A stretch of DNA of 64,000 nucleotides from Limnomonas spitsbergensis (lineage: Eukaryota > Chlorophyta > Chlorophyceae > Chlamydomonadales). A program made the translations under genes and the position numbers. The notes beneath the pieces were generated by a model. That model made no database searches, had not been told where the DNA came from, and was given only the letters and a program-made list of their open reading frames with translations. Every line of letters starts with the position of its first letter. Within the stretch, counting starts at the first letter, position 1. Below are positions 55,645 through 64,000 of the stretch, piece by piece. The DNA lies in the NCBI GenBank assembly GCA_037349105.1, contig JAYJMM010000116.1, forward strand, positions 4,092,001 through 4,156,000. The letters run 5' to 3'.

Positions 55645-58600
55645 ATGGCGCTTGAGGGAGAAGCGACGCGTATTTCTCGCGGGCTAGCAGGGATCGAGGA
55701 TCCCGCAGCTTTGGGGTGCAAGGTGCCCAGTGCAGATCAAGCTTGGCCCGTTGAGGTGTCGCAGACCAGTGGCGCAAGTCGGGACAGTGGTCCAGAAGGC
55801 GCACCAGAGCAGGACTTGCCCAGTGGGGCAGGAGCCGCGCAACGAGTCAAGAACAAGCCCGATCACGGTGATCAAGGGGCAGGCACCTCGGCAGCCCCAG
55901 AGGGGGCAGCAGAGTGCGGGAGAGCAAGAGACCTAGGCAGTGGGCCAGAATACGCGACGCAGAAGAGGCTAATGAGAGTGGCAAGTGCTGCGCAGTGCGT
56001 TAAAAAGGAGAACGGGACGATGCCCCGTGGTGGAAGTCAGGTGATCAGGAAACCTGCAGATCTGCAGGCGGTGGGTGGAGCAAAAGCCGCCACTGCGGAA
56101 TGGCCCCCAGTAAAAAGGAAGGAGGATCTGACTCAGCCAATAGGGTGGAACAGGCTAGGGCAGTGGGCCACTGGAGTGTGGAAAAGTGTGTGTGACGCAG
56201 AGCAGGCGGGGTTAAGCAGTCTGGCTGTGCCCCAGCAGCGCGCACCCTGGGAGGCATTGACCAGGTGTATGGAGCAGCCAGGTAATCAGGTGTCCCCAAA
56301 CGGCTGGTCCATGTTTGATATCCTCAGCAGTGACAGTGAGCCAAGTCCCAGGCACCTGATCAACTGTATTACGGCAGAGAGTGCCGGCCCACCCAGGCAG
56401 GATAGCCTGGTAGCTAGCGAGCAGCTGCACCTGATCAACTGTATTACGGCAGAGAGTGCCGGCCCACCCAGGCAGGATAGCCTGGTAGCTAGCGAGCAGC
56501 TGCACCTGATCAACTGTATTACGGCAGAGAGTGCCGGCCCACCCAGGCAGGATAGCCTGGTAGCTAGCGAGCAGCTGCACCTGATCAACTGTATTACGGC
56601 AGAGAGTGCCGGCCCACCCAGGCAGGATAGCCCGGTAGCTAGCGAGCAGCTGCACCTGATCAACTGTGTTCCAATAGGGAATGCTTTTTCACCCAAACCA
56701 GTGACCGGTGGCTGCGAGCCAAGCCAACTGCAGGTGCAGGCGTCACGGCTGGGTTTGCAGATGGAGGCAGTTCCTGTGACACCTGTCGGGATCGGTGGCT
56801 GTGAGCCAGACCAACTGCAGGTGCAGGCGTCAAGGCTGTGTTTGCAGAGAAAGGCAGTTCCTGTGACACCTGTAGGGATCGGTGGCTGTAAGCCAGACCA
56901 ACTGCAGGTGCAGGCGTCACAACTGGGTTTGCAGAGAGAGGCGGTTCCTGTGACACCTGTAGGGATCGGTGGCTCCGAGCCAAGCCAACTGCAGGTGCAG
57001 GCGTCACGGCTGTGTTTGCAGATGGAGGCAGTTCCTGTGACACCTGTCGGGATCGGTGGCTGTGAGCCAGACCAACTGCAGGTGCAGGCGTCACGGCTGG
57101 GTTTGCAGAGAGAGGCAGTTCCTGTGACACCTGTAGGGATCGGTGGCTGCGAGCCATGCCAACTGCAGGTGCAGGCGTCACGGTTGGGTTTGCAGAGAGA
57201 GGCAGTTCCTGTGACACCTGTAGGGATCGGTGGCTGTGAGCCAGGTCAACTGCAGGTGCATGCGTCACGGCTGTGTTTGCCGAGGGAGGCAGCCCATGTG
57301 ACACCTGTGGCGGCCGCTGGCTGTGAGCCAGGCCAACTGCAGGTGCATGCGTCACGGCTGTGTTTGCAGAGAGAGGCAGTTCCTGTGACACCTGTGGTGA
57401 CCGATGGCCACGAGCCGTGCCAACTGCAGGTGCAGGCGTCACGGCTGTGTTTTCAGATGGAGGACGTTCCTGTGACACCTGTGGTGGCCGGTGGCTGTGA
57501 GCCGTGCCAACTGCAGTTGCAGGCGTCACGACGGTGCTTGCAGAGGGAGGCAATTCATGTGACACCTGTAGGGATCGGTGGCTGTGAGCCAGGCCAACTG
57601 CAGGTGCAGGCGTCACGTTTGTGTTTGTCGAGGGAGGCAGCCCATGTGACACCTGTGGTGGCCGGCGGCTGCGAGCCGGACCAACTGCATCCGTGGGAGC
57701 AGAAGCTGAACCAACAGGTGGCTGAGGGACCAGTTGGACCAAGTGAGGTTGAGGACCACGAGCACAGGCAGGCGCCGGTGCTGGTGCAGATGCACCAGCC
57801 AGAAGAGGATGGGCCTGTCACACCACCAGTGGCAGCAGCTCCAGGAGGGGTCCAGGTGCCAATATCAGAACCAGGGGCGGCCCAGCAGGCCAGCAAACAG
57901 CTGGAGGCGGCAGAGAATCCTGAGGGGTCAGAGGAGCAGGGGATCTCCATACCCATGCTGAGGGAAAAGGTGAACTGGTACCAGCAGAAGCTCAAAGGAA
58001 TGGCCAGGCAGCTGTGGATGGCCAGGCAGCCAGGGATTGCCTGGCAGATGAGAATGACCAGGCAGCTGAGGATGATGAAGCGTCGCTTGGCAAAGAAACT
58101 GCAGACGCTGTTGCCACAAGACAGGGCAGCTGACAGTGACGTGGATGAAGCTAGGAGCAGCAGGTCTCCGGTGCCAGCACCCGTGAACAACAGCAGCAGC
58201 AGGAATGTGTGCCTGGTAGCATTCCCTGCTGCGGTGCCTGCAGATGTGGAGCTGGCCAGGCTCTGGGAGGATTGCGCAACAGGTGACCGTCAGCAGCAGA
58301 TGGACACCCGCAATGCCATGCGTCAGGCCATGAGGTATTACTCCGGAAGAGTATGCATGTTCTGCGGGTTCGAGTGCGAGCACAGCGACAGTGCATGTGA
58401 GCACCTCATGGATGCCAACATCCAGAGGGGGCTGGAGCCGGGTGAGGACCCGGCTGAGGCCAGTGATGCAGAGATCAAGCGCGAGGGAGCTGAGATCAAG
58501 CCTGCTGTGACCAGGCAGGCCCCGCAGAGCAGCAAAGAACCACAGGAAAAGTCAGCTGTACCGGTGGGAAAGCCGTGGGCTGACCTAATATCTGAGGAAG

Positions 58601-61218
58601 AGCTGCCTGATCCGATACAAGAAGAGAAGGGGCGGCAGCCAGTGACAGGGCTGCGCCCAAGGCAGCCAATGCGACCACGCAGGGTGCCGGTTCAAAGAGG
58701 GGCGGGATCCACAGTTTACGGGACGCCGCTGTCCAAGTTTACGCCCAGTGTGGGCAGACCTGTGCAGACACCCAAGGAGGGATCTAGCAGCCAGATGCGA
58801 GCAGGCGGCAGCCACAAGGAAATCCTGCGCGGATTTTATCAAGGTACAGCACAGGCGCAGGATACCAGACCTAGAGAGCCAGAGCGCTCCGGGACTGGGG
58901 GAGTAGTGCGCGGCAATGAGGAGTCAGAAGGACCGATCGGTTGGGCAGGAATTTTGCAGTGGGCAACAGACCTGTGGAAGCAAGTTTGCTCCAGGACGTT
59001 CTTGCATTTCCAGGACCAGGTCACAGCCATTGAGGAGTTCAAGGCCCATCATCTGAGGGGATGGGCAACAAAGGCCATGCTGGGTATCCCCCACACAGGG
59101 CAGGACAGGGCGACGCTGTTAAGCGCCCTTGGACAGGTATCCAAGGGAAGGGCTGGACGCGAAGCAGCCCTGGCTGTTAAGGCCTTCGCAGATGAGTGGT
59201 GCAATGAGGTAACAGGAAATCAGGTGGAACCGGGATCCGAGCCAGAAGATGAGGAGGACCAGGCATGGGAAGGATTTGAAACAGCGGGGCAGCGGCCTGA
59301 GGAGCTCAGGGAAGTCCAAAGGTGGCAGCAGCAAGCAAGAACCGCGCCAACCCTCAGATCTGAGGTTTTTGAGGTCAGCAGCGAGCCAAGCCTCAGGGGG
59401 CGGCCAAGGGGCAGGGAAGAGCCCAGGGCCAGTAGCCCAGCCGCCAGCGAAAGGGCGGAGTTGACTAGCCGATCGCTGGCCAGGATGGCTGAGCAAGGCG
59501 TAGCAACGCGCAGAGCAAACAGGCAAGAGTCTTATGCACTCCTGCGCATAATCGAGGACAAAGAGAACACATGCCAGGAAACCCAGGTGGATTACATCGA
59601 GGAGTTCCTGAGGAAAAGGCAAGAGGGCGCAGCAAGAGGAACACAACAGGACGAGCCTGCAGGCAGTGTACGCAGCAGTGGACCAAGAAGGCAGGAAACC
59701 AGAGGGGAAACGCAATCTGATGCCTACGTCAGGAATTACACAGGAGGGAAACAGCCAAACTGGCAGAGCCAGGAGCCACCCAGGGGGCAGGCAGAATACG
59801 GCAGGAGGACACAGCCAGGCGAGCCAAACCAGAAGCTGCCCAGGGGGCAGGCAGAATCCGGCAGAGGATCACAGCCTCGGGAATCTGGCCCAGAGGAGAG
59901 AAAAAGCAGAGATGAGGCTGATCAGCCGCCACCCGAGAGGAGCAGAGGCTCCGCGAGCGGGGCCGGCAGACAGTCGTCCGGGGGCGGACAAGCCCAGGAT
60001 GGGGCTGGCCGCAGAAACAGCCAGTACCAGCGCAGTCGCAGCCCATCAGGGGGCGACAGTAGCGGATCTGGATCAGACTCCAGTTTAGACGAGTTGGGGT
60101 CCGGTGGAGCGGACAGGCGCGGGCCAAGGGCCAGGCGGGAGTCCAGCGACCAGGAAATGAAGAGGCTCGATAGGGAGCAGGCAAGGGTGAATATGCAGCT
60201 GCTGCAGCAGATGGTCCTGCAGCTGGCAGGGGTGGCCAAATATACCAAAATCCCAGCTATCCAAGGCAACGTGCCGGTGTTGGATATGTCACACCCGGGC
60301 GCGGTTGCAGCCAAGAAATATTGCCAAGCGTGTGGCTATTGGGGATCACACAACAGACTGGCACTGTCGGATGAACCACCGGCGCTGGCCGTGGTGGCAG
60401 GGGAAATTGTTGGATCCTGCCAGTCACCCTCGGCCATGGCCATGCTCGTGCGATCCCTGGCCAGGTTGTGGAACAACAAGCCTGCCAGTGTGGGGCCGTT
60501 GATGGTGGCCATCAGGGCAGCGCCCCATGCAGGGGACAGGGCCACCAAGGAGGTGGAAAGGATCAGGGGGCAGTGGGCCGCTCCAGCAGAGGAGCAGTGC
60601 TGTGCGGTTTCCCTGCTTACCCTGTGGATCAGGGTGGTAAAGGAGGAGGTGGGGAAGCCGACCTCGGATGAGAGATCCGCGATCACCAACCTCAAGCTGG
60701 CAGTCAAAACAACCTTGGATCCAGAGGTCAAGCCAGAGGAGACAGTGGAGGCGTTTGCGCACAGAGTACTGTCCACAGCAGAGCTGCTGCAGATCTCGAG
60801 GGATGCAGTGGACTACTTTGGCAGAAGGCACTCGGTCTCGCACATGTTCTATGAGGGGCTGCCAGTGGCCACCAGGGTCAAGCTGAGCAAGTTCGTGATC
60901 ACTGTGCCAGGGTACTTGTGCATGACCGATGAGGAGCAGATCACTGTGCTGACGCAGCAGGTGGTGCTGTGGGAGAAGTTCGCCCTGGAAATGGGGGACC
61001 TGATGGTCACAGATCACAGGCCTACGGCAGAAGAGGAGAATGAGATGGAAGAGGCAGAAGAGGAGAATGAGATGGAAGAGGAGGAAGAGGCGGATGAGGA
61101 GGAGGAGGCGCGAGAGGCTTCTTGGAGGGAGAGACTTTTTGGAGAAAGATATTCCTTGGATGAAGAGAAGCCAATGTCACCCAGCGAGCGGTCCATAGAT
61201 GGGCCAAGGTGGCGCTAG
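55645..61218 (+). CDS. Element 2 gag-like polyprotein (1,857 aa) with two internal repeat arrays
   Basis: A single uninterrupted frame from ATG 55645. Residues about 237-336 are four 25-aa repeats (HLINCITAESAGPPRQDSLV...), nearly identical at DNA level. Residues about 355-673 are eleven 29-aa repeats (GGCEPDQLQVQASRLGLQRE plus AVPVTPVGI) with partial copies. A basic Met/Arg/Gln-rich helix and a possible zinc-binding CMFCGFECEHSDSACEH segment follow. Two diverged copies of a PIGWxxxxQWATxxWKxVC module occur near residues 175 and 1095. The C-terminal third has an Arg/Ser/Gly-rich region and then an alpha-helical segment (about 1505-1790: LLQQMVLQLAGVAKYTKIPA ... VEAFAHRVLSTAELLQISRD ... MFYEGLPVATRVKL) that looks like a retrotransposon capsid. 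It ends in a Glu-rich tail. No enzymatic domain was found. Confidence 0.75.
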   Translation: MALEGEATRISRGLAGIEDPAALGCKVPSADQAWPVEVSQTSGASRDSGPEGAPEQDLPSGAGAAQRVKNKPDHGDQGAGTSAAPEGAAECGRARDLGSGPEYATQKRLMRVASAAQCVKKENGTMPRGGSQVIRKPADLQAVGGAKAATAEWPPVKRKEDLTQPIGWNRLGQWATGVWKSVCDAEQAGLSSLAVPQQRAPWEALTRCMEQPGNQVSPNGWSMFDILSSDSEPSPRHLINCITAESAGPPRQDSLVASEQLHLINCITAESAGPPRQDSLVASEQLHLINCITAESAGPPRQDSLVASEQLHLINCITAESAGPPRQDSPVASEQLHLINCVPIGNAFSPKPVTGGCEPSQLQVQASRLGLQMEAVPVTPVGIGGCEPDQLQVQASRLCLQRKAVPVTPVGIGGCKPDQLQVQASQLGLQREAVPVTPVGIGGSEPSQLQVQASRLCLQMEAVPVTPVGIGGCEPDQLQVQASRLGLQREAVPVTPVGIGGCEPCQLQVQASRLGLQREAVPVTPVGIGGCEPGQLQVHASRLCLPREAAHVTPVAAAGCEPGQLQVHASRLCLQREAVPVTPVVTDGHEPCQLQVQASRLCFQMEDVPVTPVVAGGCEPCQLQLQASRRCLQREAIHVTPVGIGGCEPGQLQVQASRLCLSREAAHVTPVVAGGCEPDQLHPWEQKLNQQVAEGPVGPSEVEDHEHRQAPVLVQMHQPEEDGPVTPPVAAAPGGVQVPISEPGAAQQASKQLEAAENPEGSEEQGISIPMLREKVNWYQQKLKGMARQLWMARQPGIAWQMRMTRQLRMMKRRLAKKLQTLLPQDRAADSDVDEARSSRSPVPAPVNNSSSRNVCLVAFPAAVPADVELARLWEDCATGDRQQQMDTRNAMRQAMRYYSGRVCMFCGFECEHSDSACEHLMDANIQRGLEPGEDPAEASDAEIKREGAEIKPAVTRQAPQSSKEPQEKSAVPVGKPWADLISEEELPDPIQEEKGRQPVTGLRPRQPMRPRRVPVQRGAGSTVYGTPLSKFTPSVGRPVQTPKEGSSSQMRAGGSHKEILRGFYQGTAQAQDTRPREPERSGTGGVVRGNEESEGPIGWAGILQWATDLWKQVCSRTFLHFQDQVTAIEEFKAHHLRGWATKAMLGIPHTGQDRATLLSALGQVSKGRAGREAALAVKAFADEWCNEVTGNQVEPGSEPEDEEDQAWEGFETAGQRPEELREVQRWQQQARTAPTLRSEVFEVSSEPSLRGRPRGREEPRASSPAASERAELTSRSLARMAEQGVATRRANRQESYALLRIIEDKENTCQETQVDYIEEFLRKRQEGAARGTQQDEPAGSVRSSGPRRQETRGETQSDAYVRNYTGGKQPNWQSQEPPRGQAEYGRRTQPGEPNQKLPRGQAESGRGSQPRESGPEERKSRDEADQPPPERSRGSASGAGRQSSGGGQAQDGAGRRNSQYQRSRSPSGGDSSGSGSDSSLDELGSGGADRRGPRARRESSDQEMKRLDREQARVNMQLLQQMVLQLAGVAKYTKIPAIQGNVPVLDMSHPGAVAAKKYCQACGYWGSHNRLALSDEPPALAVVAGEIVGSCQSPSAMAMLVRSLARLWNNKPASVGPLMVAIRAAPHAGDRATKEVERIRGQWAAPAEEQCCAVSLLTLWIRVVKEEVGKPTSDERSAITNLKLAVKTTLDPEVKPEETVEAFAHRVLSTAELLQISRDAVDYFGRRHSVSHMFYEGLPVATRVKLSKFVITVPGYLCMTDEEQITVLTQQVVLWEKFALEMGDLMVTDHRPTAEEENEMEEAEEENEMEEEEEADEEEEAREASWRERLFGERYSLDEEKPMSPSERSIDGPRWR
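56353..56652 (+). repeat. 75-bp coding repeat, 4 copies
   Basis: Units start at 56353, 56428, 56503 and 56578 and differ by about one base; a fifth partial starts at 56653. In frame, 25 residues each. Confidence 0.95.
56707..57663 (+). repeat. 87-bp coding repeat, 11 copies
   Basis: Units of 87 bp start at 56707 and step regularly to 57577, with a partial twelfth from 57664. In frame, 29 residues each, with moderate divergence that mostly swaps a few residues (CEPDQ/CEPSQ/CEPGQ; QREAV/QMEAV/REAAH). Confidence 0.95.
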
Positions 61219-61860
61219 GCTTCCAACAAAGAGGAGGAGTCAGCCCTTGCGGAGCTTACCGAGACCTGAGGCCGAGCCCAGAGCGGCAAGGCCGCTGAGC
61301 ACGTGACGTTACCCACGCCGTAACTGGCAAGGAGCGGGCAGGCGCCTACAGAGCAGAAAATGCAGACGCAGAGCGGCTTGTCCTAGTACCCGGCAGGAAG
61401 TGGGCCGGCAGCCAGCGGACCGAAGACGGAAGATGCAGGATTGGAGTTAAAGCTATCGCAGCAACATAGTGAAAATTTGTTTCTCAAACACCGTAGCAGC
61501 AAGGCTACGGTAGTACATATGTTATGAAGATGATGAGCGAGGAGAATTAGTCAACTCGGGCGATGATAACACAGCAGGGGGCAGATCACGCTGCTACGGC
61601 GCACAATTCCTGTGGCCATTGAAGACCAGGCGGCTATGGCGCAGTGGGGCAAGAGCAGCGGTTGTTCTTAGCTTGACCTGTTAACTTTGAAAATTTCTCT
61701 GTTTGCTAGCCGGTAGTGGGCTGAACAGCCTGGATTTGTAGGATTCTGCGCATTGCGCTTCAGCTGAGACTCGGTGGATTTTTTTAGTTCTGATTGAAGA
61801 AGGCCTGAACCAGGCAGATTTGCTAAGACGATTTGAGCTTCTACGTGCATATTTTCCAGA

Positions 61861-61950
61861 AGTTTAAAGATTCTGATTTCTGATGGTTTCTGATGATTTC
61901 TGAAGGTTTCTGATGCTTTCTGATGGTTGCTGAGGGTTTCTGATGGGTTC
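61861..61950 (+). repeat. TTTCTGATG short tandem repeat
   Basis: About eight degenerate 10-12-bp units (TTTCTGATGG type) in the 3' region of element 2. At this point element 1 continues with different DNA. Confidence 0.75.
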
Positions 61951-62449
61951 TGACCCTTTATTGCCTGCAACCAAGCATGACACTGGTGACGGTACCGGAT
62001 TCTGTGTGCCCCGATCAGGCCGGAGAGAGGTCAGGGTCCCAGAACCGTGGGTGGACCTAGGGTCCGCCACGGGTTTCAGTGAATTTTTTCTTTGGTGAAT
62101 TTCCTTGTGTGGATGTCCTGCAGCACATTTCCTGCAGTGGATTTTCTTCAGGGGATTTTTTTTACCGACTGGCTGGATTGCAGTCAGATGTTTAGGAGGC
62201 TTCAGTGTTAGGGAACTAACAAGTTCTGGGCGTACAGATTTTGCTTTGAAAACAGCCTGAACCAGGCTGATGTGTGTATATAGCCTGAACCAGGCAGATG
62301 CGGGGGACGGCCTGAACCAGGCAGATTTGCTTTGATATTTTGATCTTCTGAGGTGTACATATTGCCAGAAGTTTCTTTCTTACAGTAGCGACCCCTTTTT
62401 CCGGCTCCCAGCGCATGCCCGATAGGCTTAACGCTGAGGAGCGGGGGGG

Positions 62450-62693
62450 CGAGTGAAGTAGTAGGGGCGGTACCCACGAGACAGGGACACCCAGACTTAC
62501 CCCTAGGCAGAGAGACTTCCTGCTAGGGCCGAACCTTACAGTAGCCAGTTAACAGCTCTTGTCTGAAGTACAAGGAGTCTGTGTGTACGGTTATGTACCG
62601 TGTTTATGAGTAGAAGGACACTTCTCTAAGGCACCTTTACCGGAGATTCCGGAGTTTACCATATTGGCACGTTTACTGCTTTATGGTGCGACA
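62450..62693 (+). repeat. T repeat of element 2
   Basis: Diverged homologue of the element 1 T repeats (shared GTAGTAGGGGCGGTACCCAC, CTCTTGTCTGAAGTACAAGG, GCTTTATGGTGCGACA). Preceded by a G-rich tract and followed by GC and the S start. Confidence 0.85.
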
Positions 62694-62695
62694 GC

Positions 62696-64000
62696 TGTCA
62701 CAGTATATTACCGTATACGTGACAGAACCGTTTAGACCGCAGTTAGCGGCCGCGGAGCCTCCGCAGCTTATCTGCGGAGTCTCCGGATTTGAACTGAGAC
62801 CCAGAATCCCGCTTAAGTGTGAAGTGTAGCAGATTTCCCGTACTCAGTAAATAGGGCTTGCCGGGACCTTTGAATCCCGGCTTGCACGCTTGACACTTAC
62901 TTCGTTCCTTTTAAGTGGACAGGCCTCTAATTGTAATCAGCAACGGCTATCATCCCAAGATATACCCTGTGAATACCAATAACGCCAGTACCACGAAGGC
63001 ACGAAGACGATCAAGCCTAATTCAGCCTCAGAGCCGACATAGCAACCTACTTATCCTCAGCTAGACGCCCAGCCCGACCTGGGACACCGCCCGCAGTCTA
63101 CGGCTACGACATCCCCCGCTTCACGCGGTGAGTGACTCAGCGACCCGTCAGATCAGCTATCTGAAGGGCCAGCAGTTAAGCTTTACAAGTGACCAGCTCC
63201 GTGTCTGTCATCTAGAAGTTCCAGCCACAGCTTAACGCGCTGCGCATCCGCGGCCAGTGTGTAGTCACTGAGTCCGCCCGTAGGCGTCCGCCACTATGTG
63301 GGGAAGAAGTCCGCCACGGACCTGAAGCAAACCTCTCGTGTCCACTTAAAAGGAACGAAGTAGTGGATCTTGCCTTATCAGCCTGACCCAACGAATCCTG
63401 CTAAAGGTGTATGTGCTGTGGAGCTTGGAATTTCTTTTTGAGACAGCGGATCTGCCTTGGACAGCTAGAAATCACTGAGCAGAGGATTTCTCATAGATAT
63501 TCCAAGCCAATCCCTGCTTGCGCTGGGCGTGGCAACCCAGAAGCAGACGTAGCTTGAAGATCAGGCTGTGGAGTTGTAAACCCAGCTGATAGTGCCTGTG
63601 CACCTGGACTTGCCTTTGTGGTGGAGTGCAAATTCCCAAGTGTAGACAGAAGTGGATCTAAGGATCAGTGATCAATGGATTGCAGAGGCTGAGATTTCAG
63701 TGGCCCAGAACTGTGTGAACTGTGTGAACTGAAAGGCAGGGCCTGGACTCAGAGCAGCAGATGGCGCTTGAGGGAGAAGCGACGCGTATTTCTCGCGGGC
63801 TAGCAGGGATCGAGGATCCCGCAGCTTTGGGGTGCAAGGTGCCCAGTGCAGATCAAGCTTGGCCCGTTGAGGTGTCGCAGACCAGTGGCGCAAGTCGGGA
63901 CAGTGGTCCAGAAGGCACACCAGAGCAGGACTTGCCCAGTGGGGCAGGAGCCGCGCAACGAGTCAAGAACAAGCCCGATCACGGTGATCAAGGGGCAGGC
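62696..64000 (+). mobile_element. Element 2, second tandem copy (3' partial)
   Basis: Repeats 54580-55884 for the 1,305 bp visible. By eye only two substitutions were seen (55460/63576 A to G and 55801/63917 G to A). The copy continues through S into the gag-like ORF and leaves the window. Confidence 0.95.
63761..64000 (+). CDS. Element 2 gag-like polyprotein, second copy (3' partial)
   Basis: The first 80 codons are identical to 55645-55884 apart from the 55801/63917 difference (GCA to ACA, Ala to Thr). The frame is open at the window edge. Confidence 0.85.
   Translation, partial: MALEGEATRISRGLAGIEDPAALGCKVPSADQAWPVEVSQTSGASRDSGPEGTPEQDLPSGAGAAQRVKNKPDHGDQGAG

Larger units (their letters stand above)
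54580..62695 (+). mobile_element. Element 2: 8,116-bp gag-only retroelement unit, first copy of a tandem
   Basis: The order is S (from 54580), leader, one large ORF (55645-61218), 3' region homologous to element 1, G-rich tract, T (62450-62693), then directly the next S (62696). The left boundary is sharp: homology to the second copy starts at TGTCAC and no T precedes it. No RT, integrase or recombinase is encoded, so the unit is non-autonomous and presumably mobilised by relatives such as element 1. Confidence 0.85.

Noticed and set aside
56212..57742. Long minus-strand ORFs opposite the gag-like gene (for example 360 aa of Ser/Pro-rich repeats)
   Set aside because: Mirror translations of the in-frame 75-bp and 87-bp repeats of the plus-strand ORF.
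1..64000. tRNA or rRNA genes
   Set aside because: No GGTTCGAATCC-type T-loop with a matching cloverleaf and no rRNA-like conserved stretch was seen on either strand by eye.

Overview
This window looks like nuclear DNA of a green alga, probably a chlorophyte; the class cannot be fixed from sequence alone. It carries intron-rich eukaryotic genes with short GT-AG and some GC-AG introns. TGTAA motifs, the usual chlorophyte poly(A) signal, lie 3' of several genes. The retrotransposon pol C-terminus fused to a PHD finger is of a type I associate with green-algal Ty3-like elements. No tRNA, rRNA or CRISPR array was seen.

Layout. 1-2.55 kb is the 3' end of a retroelement (element 1: pol C-terminus with PHD finger, then T-S-T terminal repeats). 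5.4-28.8 kb is a host gene island of eight genes on alternating strands: ALG1 (+), an LC8-type dynein light chain (-), an archaeal-type translin (+), a large CBP60-like protein (-), a DHHC S-acyltransferase (+), NIP7 (-), a thioredoxin-like outer-arm dynein light chain (+) and a Pro/Ala/Ser-rich unknown (-). Exon joins were worked out by hand; they keep the reading frame and rebuild the family hallmarks. In the CBP60-like gene one short exon is missing from the model. 32.9-43.1 kb is a degenerate minus-strand retroelement (element 3) with about 0.75 kb direct terminal repeats, a gag-like gene with a frame break, and a pol C-terminus carrying a broken PHD finger and an adenine-methyltransferase-like tail. 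44.3-45.5 kb is RPL12 (-). 46.7-49.8 kb is a graveyard of LINE 3' ends and tail modules. 50.4-53.9 kb is a Sec14/CRAL-TRIO protein ending in a CaaX box (+). 54.6-64 kb is a head-to-tail tandem of an 8,116-bp retroelement unit (element 2) with a single 1,857-codon gag-like ORF; the second copy runs off the window.

The host genes serve N-glycan assembly (ALG1), ribosome assembly (NIP7, RPL12), flagellar dynein (two light chains), membrane lipid or protein-lipid traffic (Sec14, DHHC), nucleic-acid binding (translin) and possibly calmodulin-linked transcription (CBP60-like). Three divergent pairs share intergenic regions of 177-399 bp.

The most unusual signal is in the retroelements. Elements 1 and 2 together have the order S-body-T-S-T, the split direct repeats of TOC1/PAT-type elements, although element 1 encodes a Ty3-type integrase C-terminus. 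Two unrelated families share a 15-nt palindromic T/S junction. Both also carry, just inside the 5' terminal repeat, a segment complementary to that repeat, which suggests self-primed reverse transcription.
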